Notes: generated by a model from the sequence alone, not told the origin. Shown: positions 1 to 8,779, numbered from the stretch's first letter. The stretch is 64,000 nucleotides of DNA from Cysteiniphilum marinum (GCF_014857925.1 NZ_JACYVZ010000013.1:1-64000); one strand, 5' to 3'. A program made the numbers and translations.

Positions 1-587
1 TTGACCAAGCAAATATGGTTTGGTGTACAGATTTGACTTACATTCGCCTAAATCAAGGCTTTATCTACTTATCTGTGATCATGGATTGGTATAGTCGTTA
101 TGTGCTTAGTTGGGGACTTAGCAACTCTATGGAAGCCTCATTCTGTGTTGGCACATTAGAAGATGCGTTATTGCATTACGGAAAGCCTGATATTTTTAAC
201 AGTGATCAAGGGTCGCAGTATACCAGTACTGAATTTACAGGGCTTCTTTTAGCAAATGATATTAAGATTAGCATGGATGGTCGAGGTCGTGCCTTTGATA
301 ATATTTTTATAGAACGCTTGTGGCGTAGCGTTAAATATGAGGAGGTTTACATAAAAGATTATGCTGATATGCAAGAAGCCAAACGCTCATTAAAACGATA
401 CTTTGAGTTTTACAATTATGAAAGACATCATCAAGGTCTTGCGTATAAAAAACCAGCGGAGGTTTATTTCAACACTAACTATAAAAACACTGATGCCGAC
501 GCATTTAAAGAGAAACTATTATCCGGCTTAAAACCAAATGAAAACATTTGTTTGAAGCCTATAGTTGATGAGTTGAATTTGCAGTAG
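1..587 (+). CDS. IS3-family transposase (OrfB), 5' end cut by window edge
   Basis: This is the C-terminal part of an IS3-family DDE integrase-like transposase; the reading frame is already open at the first bases (D-Q-A-N before M-V-W-C-T-D), so the true start lies outside the window. The catalytic triad is visible: Asp in WCTDLTYI, Asp in FNSDQGSQYTS and Glu in DNIFIERLWRSVKYEEVY, followed by the usual YNYERHHQGL segment. It acts on its own IS ends by copy-out transposition. In IS3 elements an OrfA usually sits upstream with a programmed frameshift, which cannot be checked here. The frame is intact to its stop, so the element could be active. Family assignment is confident; the subgroup is not assigned. 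Confidence 0.93.
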   Translation, partial: DQANMVWCTDLTYIRLNQGFIYLSVIMDWYSRYVLSWGLSNSMEASFCVGTLEDALLHYGKPDIFNSDQGSQYTSTEFTGLLLANDIKISMDGRGRAFDNIFIERLWRSVKYEEVYIKDYADMQEAKRSLKRYFEFYNYERHHQGLAYKKPAEVYFNTNYKNTDADAFKEKLLSGLKPNENICLKPIVDELNLQ

Positions 588-611
588 AAAATATCCCATT
601 TTTATTGCAAA

Positions 612-639
612 GTGGTCTAGACAATGGGGAGTACTTTAT
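612..639. repeat. Probable right end of the IS3-family element
   Basis: Shortly after the transposase stop the sequence runs GGTCTAGACAATGGGGAGTA, which resembles the terminal inverted repeats of IS3-family elements. The partner repeat would lie upstream of the window, so the boundary is an inference. Confidence 0.4.
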
Positions 640-696
640 ATCTTAGTGTTTTTGTTGGTCCATTAACACAATAAATTATGGATTGGCAACTCGTAA

Positions 697-938
697 ACTT
701 TATTTTTGATTATCACTCAACCCTTGATTCGCATTAAACATGAGGAAAATGCAGCCAAACATTTTTCATGTGGTGATTGTATGGAAATGAGTGCATTGGG
801 TGCACAATTTCTCAAGCAGAATGGTTTTGATGGGACGGTAAGTGTTATGGGGATCGGTGAGGATGTTACAACAAATCATGCATTTATTGAGGTTGGCTGA
901 AAGTCATGGGTAATCAGGAAATGATTTGCGATTGGTAA
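697..938 (+). pseudogene. Frameshifted cysteine-protease-like (C58/YopT-like pattern) remnant
   Basis: A short open frame (TTG at 706, stop at 898-900) encodes FSCGDCMEM followed about 33 residues later by TTNHAFIEVG. This Cys...His arrangement resembles papain-like proteases found among effectors and toxins. Just past the stop, the -1 frame continues L-K-V-M-G-N-Q-E-M-I-C-D-W to a TAA at 936, which fits the catalytic-Asp segment (usually V-C-D-P-W) of the same fold. I therefore read it as one gene broken by a frameshift and cut short on both sides. It sits just behind an IS3 end, so the insertion probably removed its 5' part. No ribosome binding site or good start is present. The family name rests on motif memory only. 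Confidence 0.45.
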
Positions 939-1254
939 TATTAATAATTTAAAATTATTGATATATATTTGATGTCAGCAGTTTATTAAAATTATCAACA
1001 TTAGCAAAGTATTAAAGTCAACTACAAGATATATGCAAGAAGTATGGGTTGTGTATAGTGGCTAGTATTTTAAAAGATTAATTTCTTCAAAGCAGGCACA
1101 AGCTTTTGAAGGTATACGTCATAAAAGTAACAATAGAAAATTATTTTATGTTGGGCTTTTAGTGACAGGTGCATCAGTGATAGTGATTGCTGCATTTATT
1201 AGCATGATGCTATCCGTTTTATAAATTTAATTTAAACAGTCATTAGGAGATGTT
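901..1254. other. Gene-poor stretch between the protease remnant and the small peptide gene
   Basis: Apart from the tail of the pseudogene this region holds a perfect A/T-only inverted repeat at 943-959 (AATAATTT-A-AAATTATT) and an open frame with a hydrophobic segment (1066-1224, listed separately). I see no intact gene or RNA. Confidence 0.6.
1066..1224 (+). pseudogene. Possible remnant encoding one membrane segment
   Basis: The frame between the TAG at 1063 and the TAA at 1222 encodes about 52 residues. A polar first half with RHKSNNRK is followed by a strongly hydrophobic run (FYVGLLVTGASVIVIAAFIS), typical of a single transmembrane helix with positive residues before it. There is no ATG, GTG or TTG start in a sensible place and no ribosome binding site. 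It is either the tail of a broken gene or chance. Confidence 0.25.
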
Positions 1255-1392
1255 ATGAAAAAGATATGTGTACTATTAGTTAGTGTTTTTATGTTAGGCT
1301 CAACAGTTGGTGCTTTTGCGCATAATACGGATTATACAGCAAATGCAAACCATGCTTACAAGCAAAGCATAGTACAAACCCAGCAAGATTAA
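1255..1392 (+). CDS. Small exported peptide, paralogue of the gene at 46952
   Basis: This 45-residue gene starts at an ATG preceded by a good ribosome binding site (TTAGGAGATGTT). The product has a clear signal peptide (MKKICVLLVSVFMLGSTVGA, probable cleavage after AFA) and a mature part of only about 22 residues: HNTDYTANANHAYKQSIVQ then TQQD. The gene at 46952-47140 encodes the same layout with TDYVSNSNKTYKQSLVQ then PVQD. Conservation of T-D-Y-x-x-N-x-N-x-x-Y-K-Q-S-[IL]-V-Q-x-x-Q-D in two separate loci supports a real gene. Function is unknown; the size and export suggest a periplasmic or secreted peptide. I know of no named family. Confidence 0.75.
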   Translation: MKKICVLLVSVFMLGSTVGAFAHNTDYTANANHAYKQSIVQTQQD

Positions 1393-1490
1393 TTTTGACT
1401 CAAAGTATTAGGTAAATTGACGGTTTTAGATGTTTGAAATAATCCTCATAAATTATTTGTGATGGGTATAAAGGCAAGGAGCTTATGTAA

Positions 1491-2159
1491 ATGCTGCTTA
1501 AAAGGGATGCAGGCTTTTTAGTGCTTGAAGGTTGTGTGTGCTATCGAGCATTAGACGATAGGTACATAGAAAACACGATTGATTTTGCTACTAGGCACCT
1601 TTTAGAGCATGAGTGTTTAATAAGTAAAACAGATCTTGATTACACTACTTTTAGATGGTTTGTGCAGTTATATTGTCAAGCTGCGTTGCGCCATGGTTTA
1701 TCTGTTATTGCGTTGGATGCAGATAGTGGTGAGGTGATTGGTTTTGCAATTAATGAAGACCCTTACTCTGCTATTGCAGTAGATGAGAATATCTTTTATG
1801 AGGTGAGCTTAAGTTTTCATCCAATTTTAGATATAGTTTCACTATTTAAATCAGGACTTGATGTTATCTCTACTCAGTTGCAAGCTACTTTTCATTTGCA
1901 CTTGTTGGGAGTAAAGCTATGTTGGCAAGGAAATGGTATTGCTACAAGGCCTATTGAGTTATCTGAAGAAATTGCAAAGAAGAATGGTTTTCATAGTATG
2001 GTGACTATAGCAACAAATTGGCATTTGAGAAAAGGCTATGAAAAATTAGAGTATAAAATTATCGAGAATGCGCTTTGTAAGGGTTTTGTTGTTGATGGGG
2101 AAAAGCCTTTTTCACATATTGTAGATGGTGGAGTTTATTTGCTCAGTAAGAAGCTGTAA
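1491..2159 (+). CDS. GNAT-like N-acetyltransferase
   Basis: This 222-residue protein resembles GNAT-fold acetyltransferases of the arylalkylamine type. The middle has the strand-turn segment ALDADSGEVIGFAINEDP, and the acetyl-CoA loop corresponds to LCWQGNGIATRPIELSEEIAKK (Q/R-x-x-G-x-G/A-type), followed by a strand (SMVTIATN) and the usual C-terminal helix start (LRKGYEKLEYK). The ATG has an AAGGAG about nine bases upstream. It would transfer an acetyl group from acetyl-CoA to an amine; the substrate cannot be read from sequence. It stands alone between the small peptide gene and an insertion sequence. The N-terminal ~40 residues are not recognised. Confidence 0.65.
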   Translation: MLLKRDAGFLVLEGCVCYRALDDRYIENTIDFATRHLLEHECLISKTDLDYTTFRWFVQLYCQAALRHGLSVIALDADSGEVIGFAINEDPYSAIAVDENIFYEVSLSFHPILDIVSLFKSGLDVISTQLQATFHLHLLGVKLCWQGNGIATRPIELSEEIAKKNGFHSMVTIATNWHLRKGYEKLEYKIIENALCKGFVVDGEKPFSHIVDGGVYLLSKKL

Positions 2160-2473
2160 ACATTATTTTTAATTTTTAGGCCTTGCTTGTTTAACAATCT
2201 TGAAAAATTGCGCGGGGGAACGCGGCCGTTGTTTAGCATGGATGCTGGCACGGTTTGTTTTTTAAGAAATACTGCAACTGGCTCAGATTAGCGATATAGC
2301 AACTGTAAAGCACTTTGTGGTTGGTATAAATACACCCTCAATAATTAACCACTAAATAAATGTACTTAATTCACTTAACATTATTAGCACAAATGGGTAA
2401 TATGTGCAGCATTACAATAGTGATTTAATGAAGCTATGTTAGTAAACGAGAGAGAGCACTCCTGATATAGTTT
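2160..2473. other. Non-coding flank of the transposase gene
   Basis: No gene is seen. A short GC-rich burst (GCGCGGGGGAACGCGGCCG, around 2210-2228) contrasts with the AT-rich surroundings. GGTATAAATACACCCT near 2323-2338 is the reverse complement of a near match to the 18-bp element found upstream of the two lipoprotein genes at 19900 and 25799. The left end of the insertion sequence should lie here, but I could not pair it with an inverted repeat on the right. Confidence 0.5.
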
Positions 2474-3694
2474 CTACGCTGCATTTTTATAAATATGCTG
2501 CTTAACTAAATTCCAGTCTTGAGCCCACTGGTTACTTGCTAAAGAGGTTCTAAGTTGCAATACCTTATGTGCAGACCCTCGGTTCCATTGCGCCTTATAT
2601 TTCTTTTTAAACCGAGTATTAATAACACTCTCAACACCGCTTTCTATTGCACTGCTCGTGTATACTTTTCCTAATGTTCGTCTTGACTCATAATCCACTA
2701 AATATGCTTTATTATTAGCTATGTATTTCAGTAAATCATGTGCCTTATCTGCAAATTCAGTTGTTACAAGCAACCCATAAAGCTCAGATAGTCTAGTGAT
2801 TGCCTCATCAGTTTTACCATGCCACACCTTCCATTTAATGGACGTAAGTTGCTCAGACTTATCACTGTTTAATTGACCAATTAACGTATCAAACTTCTTA
2901 GATATATGATACCAGTCAAGAATATAAGTAATTGATTTGCAGTGTTTTTTAAGGGATTTTAAAACATTCCAGCAATTCTTAGCACCATCTGATAAGGCAA
3001 TGACATCAGTTTGTTTGGTCAACCCCTCCTTCTTTGCGGCAATCAAAGTCATCGCTTTAATTGATTTATGATGATCCTTATAACTTGAAGCTGCATAAGA
3101 TTTTTGAGTGATTTCTCTATCTACATTATCTGTTTTTTTAGATGCTTTTCTGACTAAATTTTCAGGGTTGTAAACTTTAGTTAGCAAAGCTTCAAAATTA
3201 CCTCGGGTTGGATGCTTATCTTTAATATAACCACCATCAGTTTGCACAATTAATTCTGCTGCAGCTTTGATTTCAAAATCCTTCAGACAATCCTCATCTT
3301 GATGTATCTCATGCAAATGCTGCCCAACACGCTCAGCTGTTCTCTTTAAATTCAGCTGACCATTCACTGGTCTATGACGCTTTACTTGTGCATCTAGTTC
3401 ATGCTGGGCTTCAACGAATGACATCTTAGATGCAGCAACTGCTTGCATCTCTAATAAATCAGGATGACGGTAGTCCCCAAATAAGCCTTGAATGCTATAA
3501 GCTATTAGTTTTCGACACTCATGATTAGTACATCTTCTTCTAGGTAAGTTTATCTTATGATCACTGAATACGCTGTTAAAGTTAGATTCATAAGTTCCGT
3601 AATTTCTCATTTCACTGCCACATGCTGGACAGGTATCTTCAAGATCGTAAACGGTTGATTGAAATTTTAGGTAATTATCCTGTATACGGTGCAA
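2474..3694 (-). CDS. Transposase, ISKra4-like
   Basis: The 406-residue product has an N-terminal zinc-ribbon-like part (CPACGSE, then CTNHECRK) followed by a DDE-type core: VQTDGGYIKD, ALSDGAKNCWN, YILDWYHISKK and the helical AIESGVESVINTRFKKK. That order fits ISKra4-type transposases as I remember them. The frame is intact. It is transcribed toward the GNAT gene, and its start lies only about 55 bases from the 3' end of ssrA, so the element appears to have landed directly behind the tmRNA gene. Terminal repeats and target duplications were not identified. Confidence 0.8.
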   Translation of the reverse strand: MHRIQDNYLKFQSTVYDLEDTCPACGSEMRNYGTYESNFNSVFSDHKINLPRRRCTNHECRKLIAYSIQGLFGDYRHPDLLEMQAVAASKMSFVEAQHELDAQVKRHRPVNGQLNLKRTAERVGQHLHEIHQDEDCLKDFEIKAAAELIVQTDGGYIKDKHPTRGNFEALLTKVYNPENLVRKASKKTDNVDREITQKSYAASSYKDHHKSIKAMTLIAAKKEGLTKQTDVIALSDGAKNCWNVLKSLKKHCKSITYILDWYHISKKFDTLIGQLNSDKSEQLTSIKWKVWHGKTDEAITRLSELYGLLVTTEFADKAHDLLKYIANNKAYLVDYESRRTLGKVYTSSAIESGVESVINTRFKKKYKAQWNRGSAHKVLQLRTSLASNQWAQDWNLVKQHIYKNAA

Positions 3695-3748
3695 TATCTC
3701 TATTTGTTCTACATGGTTGTAACCTAAATCATCTATTGGTTTTTAATT

Positions 3749-4159
3749 TGGTGGAGGCGGCGGGAGTTGAACCCGCGTCCGCAAACTCGCCATCTTCAGA
3801 TCTACATGCTTAGATTTATCTATTATCTTTAACTTAAACTTGCCCGATAAATCAGGGCAGCATTTAAGCGAGTCTTAAGATTTAACCGCAGTGTTTAGAC
3901 AGACACGTTGGCGATCTTGTGAAAGAGATGAACGAACGTAAGATAGATCCACAAGCAAATACTATCGGTTCGTGCGTATCTAGGTTCTTAAGCTAGATTA
4001 AGCAGCTTTACGAGCAGCGAAAGCTGCATCGTTAGCTACAACGCGTGCTTTTTTATTTTTGCCAGTTATTAGCAAATTGTAACGTGTTTTACGAGGCAGA
4101 TACACCCTCGGCATGCACTGCAAGACATTGACATTCCCGTCGAAGCCATATTCGCCCCC
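3749..4159 (-). ncRNA. ssrA: Transfer-messenger RNA (tmRNA)
   Basis: Read on the minus strand, the gene begins GGGGGCGAATATGGCTTCGA and ends with the T-arm and acceptor GGTTCAACTCCCGCCGCCTCC then ACCA, the two halves of the tRNA-like domain. The internal frame encodes a tag reading G-K-N-K-K-A-R-V-V then ANDAAFAARKAA and stop (stop near 4009). tmRNA with SmpB rescues stalled ribosomes and tags the nascent protein for proteolysis. The tag ending AA fits the protease signal, and its long, basic start resembles the Francisella type more than the short enterobacterial type. Length (about 411 bases) is typical. The CCA is encoded. An insertion sequence follows at once. Confidence 0.96.
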
Positions 4160-4172
4160 AGTGAGGTTTGTT

Positions 4173-4201
4173 ATTGTAGGTAAGGGTATCAATAAAGGCA
4201 A
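4173..4201 (-). promoter_or_regulatory. Promoter of ssrA
   Basis: On the minus strand a -35 TTGCCT (4196-4201) and a -10 TACAAT (4173-4178) are separated by exactly 17 bases, just upstream of the tmRNA 5' end at 4159. This is a near-ideal sigma-70 spacing. Confidence 0.7.
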
Positions 4202-4232
4202 GTGGCAAGCTGAATTATTTTACTTATTTTGC

Positions 4233-5723
4233 TCATTTTGATTTTTGTGCAAATCGGGCGTAGATAACAATGCCAATTAATGGTGCTAATAAACCAATAA
4301 CTGAGACGGTGATTAATAAGACGCCAAGCTCACTATAATTTGCCGGTGTGCTAATGGTGTTATTGCTATGATCGATAACTTCACGTGTGACAACAAAGAT
4401 TTGATTAAGGTATTTGCTAAATAGTGATCCGGCAGTTAAGGCTAGATTCATAAAGCTTGCCATTAAAGCAAACCAGGTTGCGGCATTGCCCTTAGGTGCA
4501 TAACGCGCGATAAGGGCTAACATCGGAATCATTGCCAATTGGGCAAAGGGTGAGGCAATCGCGCTATCAATGAGTACAATAGTGCGTGCACCAAAACCAA
4601 AATAAACCATTGTCCATTCATGTAAGCCATAATAAAGTGCGATAAGTGGCAGCTCTAATAAAAAGCCTGCAACAGTGAGCCATAACAGTACCCATGCGAT
4701 CGACTTCTCGGTGATAAGACGCGCGAAAAACCACATACCAACAATCGACATAAAAGCACCAATTTGTGAAAGTGTGCCAAAAAAAGCTTTGTCAAATCCA
4801 AGTACATCGATCATAAACCATTGAGCGCTAGGGCCCGCAGTAGGTGAGGCGCGAAAGATAAAGATCATAAGGGCTGCGACAAAAATAGCACGCAATAAAT
4901 CTCTGGGTAATTCTTTGGTAATTGATTTAAGTAAATAGATAATAATCACTAACGATACGACAAAGACAATCTCTTGGGCAAAAGGAATGCTACTTAAGCC
5001 GATTACAATAATAAAAACAGCGTAGATCAACCCGCCAATAAGCACGGTTTTGTTAATTGGTTTTCTCGATACTTTATCCAAGCGAATACATAAAATACCG
5101 GTAATACTAATCAATGGAATAACTAAGGTGAGCAGAAATAGATTTTGATAACTCATCACTTGTGCAAGCCAACCACCAAGACCAGCAACCAAAAACATGC
5201 CTAGGCTTAAACTTAAGCGTCCTAAGAGTTGAACCATTGCTAGATCTTTATCGATATCTTTTTGAGGGCGTCCCTTGCGTTCAACCACCTCAACACTCAT
5301 GGCGTCAGCAACAACATCCTGTAAAACAACACCAAGAACAGTTAAAAGTGATGATACAAAGAAAAGGGTGTTATCAGGTGCTAAAGCCACGATAAAAGAC
5401 CAGCGCCCAGCTAATCCTGCCATAAGTAGAGAGCCACAAACCATTAAAATCGCTGCAAGATAGATATAGGCTTTACGCTGTGAACCAAACAAGGGCAGAC
5501 TGTCAACAAACTGCCCAAAAACCATTTTGATATTCCATGGTAAGCTTAACCATACACCAATAACAATAAGGCTTTCAGCTGATAAGTTTAATTGCTCTTT
5601 GACAAAAAAGGACTCACCAATGCCTGAGAAGATGCTACAACCATAGGCAAAATAAATCATCAATAGTGGCAAATAACGTAGGCGCATCGCTTTGATTGGT
5701 TGGATTAAACTATCGACTTGCAT
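4233..5723 (-). CDS. BT1/FBT-type membrane transporter (folate-biopterin transporter family)
   Basis: This 496-residue polytopic protein has about twelve hydrophobic segments. Its first third matches the pattern of the BT1/folate-biopterin transporter branch of the major facilitator superfamily: FFVKEQLNLSAESLIVIGVW, LPWNIKMVFGQFVDSLPLFG and RKAYIYLAAILMVCGSL, then LQDVVADAMSVEVVERKG; GPSAQWFMIDVLGFDKAFFG follows later. Members in Leishmania and cyanobacteria carry folates or pterins; substrate here is an inference and could differ. It is transcribed alone, divergently from yebC, with ssrA behind it. The start ATG at 5723 gives a full-length N terminus (MQVDSLIQPIKAMRLRYLPL). Confidence 0.72.
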   Translation of the reverse strand: MQVDSLIQPIKAMRLRYLPLLMIYFAYGCSIFSGIGESFFVKEQLNLSAESLIVIGVWLSLPWNIKMVFGQFVDSLPLFGSQRKAYIYLAAILMVCGSLLMAGLAGRWSFIVALAPDNTLFFVSSLLTVLGVVLQDVVADAMSVEVVERKGRPQKDIDKDLAMVQLLGRLSLSLGMFLVAGLGGWLAQVMSYQNLFLLTLVIPLISITGILCIRLDKVSRKPINKTVLIGGLIYAVFIIVIGLSSIPFAQEIVFVVSLVIIIYLLKSITKELPRDLLRAIFVAALMIFIFRASPTAGPSAQWFMIDVLGFDKAFFGTLSQIGAFMSIVGMWFFARLITEKSIAWVLLWLTVAGFLLELPLIALYYGLHEWTMVYFGFGARTIVLIDSAIASPFAQLAMIPMLALIARYAPKGNAATWFALMASFMNLALTAGSLFSKYLNQIFVVTREVIDHSNNTISTPANYSELGVLLITVSVIGLLAPLIGIVIYARFAQKSK

Positions 5724-5922
5724 ATTAAAATAATCCTTGCCTGATATTCCTTGTAATATTAAGCATAGCTAAGATTATCTAATTTACAAAAATCATATCA
5801 AACGCACTAATCACGGCATTGTTTTGCCATCTTTTATGATACAATTGCCGCGTTTTATTAAGCTGAATGCAAAAAATAGCAAATATCTAAAAGAATATAT
5901 AAAGAGTAAAAGAGGTTTTGAT

Positions 5923-6675
5923 ATGGCTGGTCACAGTAAATGGGCAAACATTAAACATAAAAAAGCAAAAGAAGATGCTAAGCGTGGTAAGGTTTTTACT
6001 AAGCTGATTCGTGAGATCACCGTTGCCGCACGCTTGGGTGGCGGGGACAAAGATTCAAACCCACGTTTACGCGCGGCAGTGGCAACCGCATTATCGAATA
6101 ATATGACCAAAGATACGATTGAGCGCGCGATTAAGAAAGGTGCTGGTGGTGAAGAAGGTGGAAACTTAGAAGAAATTCGTTATGAGGGTTACGGTCCTGC
6201 GGGTGTTGCATTTATCGTTGATTGTATGACCGATAATCGCAATCGTACGGTGGCTGAGGTGCGTCACGCCTTTACCAAAGCCGGCGGCAATTTGGGTACG
6301 GATGGTTCAGTGGCGTATATGTTTAATAAAAAGGGCATTATCAGTTTTGAGACCGGCTTAGATGAAGATATGGTGATGGAAGTCGCCCTTGAAGCTGGTG
6401 CTGAAGATATTGTGAGTTTTGATGATGGTGCGATTGATGTTATTACCGATCCTAATACATTCTCAGAAGTCAATGATGCTTTAGAAGCTAAAGGCTTAAA
6501 AGCAATCTCGGCTGAGATTACAATGGATGCGGATGTTAAAACCAATATTGACGATGCCGAAATTGCACAAAAGATTATGAATATGATCGATCGCTTAGAG
6601 GATCTTGATGATGTGCAAAGCGTCTATAGCAATGTCGAGTTTGATGAAAGTGTTATGGATGCGCTTAATTCGTGA
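5923..6675 (+). CDS. yebC: YebC/PmpR-family regulator or translation factor
   Basis: The product begins [20 protein letters not shown], the hallmark N terminus of YebC-type proteins, and runs 250 residues, the normal length. I chose the ATG at 5923, with AGAGG eight bases before it, over an upstream in-frame start that would add 33 non-conserved residues. Family members have been described as DNA-binding regulators (PmpR) and more recently as ribosome-associated factors that help at difficult proline stretches. The gene overlaps ruvC by four bases (GTGA), so the two are translationally coupled; yebC next to the ruv genes is a common arrangement. Confidence 0.95.
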   Translation: MAGHSKWANIKHKKAKEDAKRGKVFTKLIREITVAARLGGGDKDSNPRLRAAVATALSNNMTKDTIERAIKKGAGGEEGGNLEEIRYEGYGPAGVAFIVDCMTDNRNRTVAEVRHAFTKAGGNLGTDGSVAYMFNKKGIISFETGLDEDMVMEVALEAGAEDIVSFDDGAIDVITDPNTFSEVNDALEAKGLKAISAEITMDADVKTNIDDAEIAQKIMNMIDRLEDLDDVQSVYSNVEFDESVMDALNS

Positions 6676-7187
6676 TTATTTTAGGCATTGATCCAGGCTC
6701 GCGCATTACTGGATTTGGTGTAATCAAAGTGCAGGCAAAAGAATGTTTGTATGTTACCAGTGGTTGTATCCGTATTACTAAAGAAGCAACCGCTGAGCGC
6801 TTAAAACAAATTCAAGATGGGATTAATGATATTGTTTCGGCTTATTGCCCAACGGAAGCGGCAATTGAACAGATCTTTATGTTTCAAAATCCAGGAGCTG
6901 CATTGAAACTCGGACAAGCACGAGGTGTAGCCATGTGCGCTTTAGCAAATCAAAATCTCACGATTAACGAATACTCAGCTAAGCAAGTTAAGCAGGCCGT
7001 TGTCGGAAATGGTAATGCAACAAAGTTTCAAGTGCAGCATATGGTGCAATCTTTTTTGCAATTAAGTAGCAAACCACAGGCTGATGCTGCAGATGCTTTG
7101 GCGATTGCGATTTGTCATTTTCACAGTCGCAATAGTTTGCAGTTTATTCCAGGAGCCAACAAAATTGTACGAGGACGATTACGATGA
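6672..7187 (+). CDS. ruvC: Holliday junction resolvase RuvC
   Basis: RuvC cuts Holliday junctions during recombinational repair, as a dimer working with RuvAB. The 171-residue product starts at a GTG overlapping the yebC stop. It shows the acidic active-site segments [37 protein letters not shown] and [12 protein letters not shown]. Length is normal. Its stop overlaps the ruvA start (ATGA), so yebC-ruvC-ruvA form one coupled operon. Confidence 0.97.
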   Translation: MIILGIDPGSRITGFGVIKVQAKECLYVTSGCIRITKEATAERLKQIQDGINDIVSAYCPTEAAIEQIFMFQNPGAALKLGQARGVAMCALANQNLTINEYSAKQVKQAVVGNGNATKFQVQHMVQSFLQLSSKPQADAADALAIAICHFHSRNSLQFIPGANKIVRGRLR

Positions 7188-7831
7188 TTGGAAGAATAAA
7201 GGGTGAGCTTATCGAAAAGCAGCCACCATTGATATTGGTTGAAGCAGCTGGTGTCGGTTATGAGGTATGGGTACCAATGAGCTCGATTTATAAGCTGGGT
7301 GATGTTGGGCAAGAAGTGATACTGCATACCCATTTTGTTGTGCGTGAAGATGCGCAGCAACTTTATGGCTTTGCCACTAAGTCAGATCGTAGATTATTCC
7401 AAGAGCTTATTAAGATCAATGGCATTGGTGCTAAGATGGCGCTAGCAATCTTATCGGGTATGGACGGGGTAACTTTTGTCAGCTGTATTGAGTCACAAGA
7501 TCATGGGTTGTTATGCACGATTCCAGGCGTTGGTAAAAAAACGGCGGAGCGTATTATTATTGAGATGAAAGATAAGATCACAAAATTAGTCCTTGAGTTA
7601 GATGCTTTAACACAGAATATGCCACATACTACAGAAGAGAGTGCAAGTCATGTTCATTCAGGTAATACAAGCTATCAGGCAAGTTCAGCGGTGCACCAAG
7701 CGATTGATGCACTGGAAGCACTTGGTTATAAGCGTAAAGAAGCTGAGAAATACGTGCATAAAGTCAAAAATGACGCTGATAGTGTCGAGAGCCTTATTCG
7801 TTTGGCATTGCAAGGGACGCAAAAGGTATAA
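7184..7831 (+). CDS. ruvA: Holliday junction DNA helicase subunit RuvA
   Basis: RuvA is the tetrameric junction-binding platform for the RuvB motor. The product starts [15 protein letters not shown], contains the two helix-hairpin-helix segments ([16 protein letters not shown] and [21 protein letters not shown]) and ends with the small RuvB-binding domain ([19 protein letters not shown]). At 215 residues it is slightly longer than usual because the linker before the third domain is extended. ruvB does not follow; the next gene encodes an exported 2H-like protein, so ruvB must be elsewhere in the genome. Confidence 0.96.
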   Translation: MIGRIKGELIEKQPPLILVEAAGVGYEVWVPMSSIYKLGDVGQEVILHTHFVVREDAQQLYGFATKSDRRLFQELIKINGIGAKMALAILSGMDGVTFVSCIESQDHGLLCTIPGVGKKTAERIIIEMKDKITKLVLELDALTQNMPHTTEESASHVHSGNTSYQASSAVHQAIDALEALGYKRKEAEKYVHKVKNDADSVESLIRLALQGTQKV

Positions 7832-7948
7832 AAGACGCAAAAGATGTAAAGGTTATTTGCTATAAAACATTCTTCACTTAAATAAAAACTTTGTTAAGCT
7901 AATCGACGAATATTTTACATGGACAAATAGAAGGTGAGAGATTAACTT

Positions 7949-8779
7949 ATGAAAAAAGTCAAAAAAATGGAAAAAATCGTTAAAACATTATCGTTACCAC
8001 TGATAGGTATGGGCTTAATGTCATCAGCAGTTGCAATGACAAATTACCAAGGTCCTAATCAGACAAAAGCACTATTTATATTACATAATGCGCATGTAAA
8101 TCCTTTATACAAGCCCGTGCTTCAAGTGCCTGCTAAAGATAACCTAAAAGGGCATGCTAATGTGTATCAGGGGGAATATGCCGTATATATTCCTATTAAA
8201 GGGGATGAGTCATTATTGACACTGCTAAAAGAAGTCAATACGTTGGCATACCCTGATATGGCAACAAGAGTTATGACAACGCCGCATATTAGTGTCATTC
8301 AAGGTGTATTTAAGGGCAAAAACTATCAAGAGTTGGTTGAAGCGGTTACTCAATTGGCGAAAAACACCAAAGCGCAAGAGGTGACTTTAGCCAAGAACTT
8401 CAGCGTGGCAGGAGATACCTTATCTTTGGATGTTGCCGGAGATAACGCCTTTTTGAATGAGCTTAATGCAGAGTTAACGGCCAAAACGCACCCCAATGCA
8501 CCAACGCATCAAACGATTGTTGCTATTGAAGAAGGGCATGCAGATCTTACGCAAATGCAAAGTGGTAGCGCGTGGCGTGATTATAATATTCCAGGCAGCA
8601 ATCGCTCACATATCACAGCGGTTTATAACAAAGGTAATAGTGAATTGGCTACCAAAGCAAATAAGTTACTCAATAACAAAAGCTATAGCGTAATGGTTGA
8701 TAGCATCGCAATTGCCAAAATGGATGATAATGGTAATTTATATGGCAAGCCGATTTTTGTTGCTCAATTCAAATCATGA
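7949..8779 (+). CDS. Exported 2H phosphoesterase-like protein
   Basis: This 276-residue protein has a basic N terminus and a signal-peptide-like hydrophobic stretch (residues about 12-29, ending SSAVAM). Two motifs, H113-I-S115 (in TTPHISVIQGVF) and H221-I-T223 (in NRSHITAVYN), are 108 residues apart, matching the paired HxT/S motifs of the 2H phosphoesterase superfamily (RNA ligase/cyclic phosphodiesterase fold). If correct, it may cleave cyclic phosphodiester bonds in the periplasm, which is unusual since most relatives are cytoplasmic. Its stop overlaps the start of tag (ATGA), so they are co-translated. The fold assignment is inferred from the motif pair only. Confidence 0.55.
   Translation: MKKVKKMEKIVKTLSLPLIGMGLMSSAVAMTNYQGPNQTKALFILHNAHVNPLYKPVLQVPAKDNLKGHANVYQGEYAVYIPIKGDESLLTLLKEVNTLAYPDMATRVMTTPHISVIQGVFKGKNYQELVEAVTQLAKNTKAQEVTLAKNFSVAGDTLSLDVAGDNAFLNELNAELTAKTHPNAPTHQTIVAIEEGHADLTQMQSGSAWRDYNIPGSNRSHITAVYNKGNSELATKANKLLNNKSYSVMVDSIAIAKMDDNGNLYGKPIFVAQFKS

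Noticed and set aside
2160-3750. Terminal inverted repeats and target duplication of the ISKra4-like element
   Set aside because: I looked for matching ends on both sides of the transposase gene and found none convincing by eye, so no boundaries are claimed.
3622-3813. Plus-strand frame of 63 residues ending GVEPASANSPSSDLHA
   Set aside because: It reads antisense through the transposase start and the tmRNA tRNA-like end; this peptide tail is a well-known false product of tmRNA/tRNA sequence.
3998-4201. Minus-strand 67-residue frame
   Set aside because: It lies within ssrA and its promoter; only the tag part is translated, by trans-translation.
5824-5922. N-terminal extension of YebC
   Set aside because: The 33 added residues are not conserved and the ATG at 5923 has its own ribosome binding site and the canonical MAGHSKW start.
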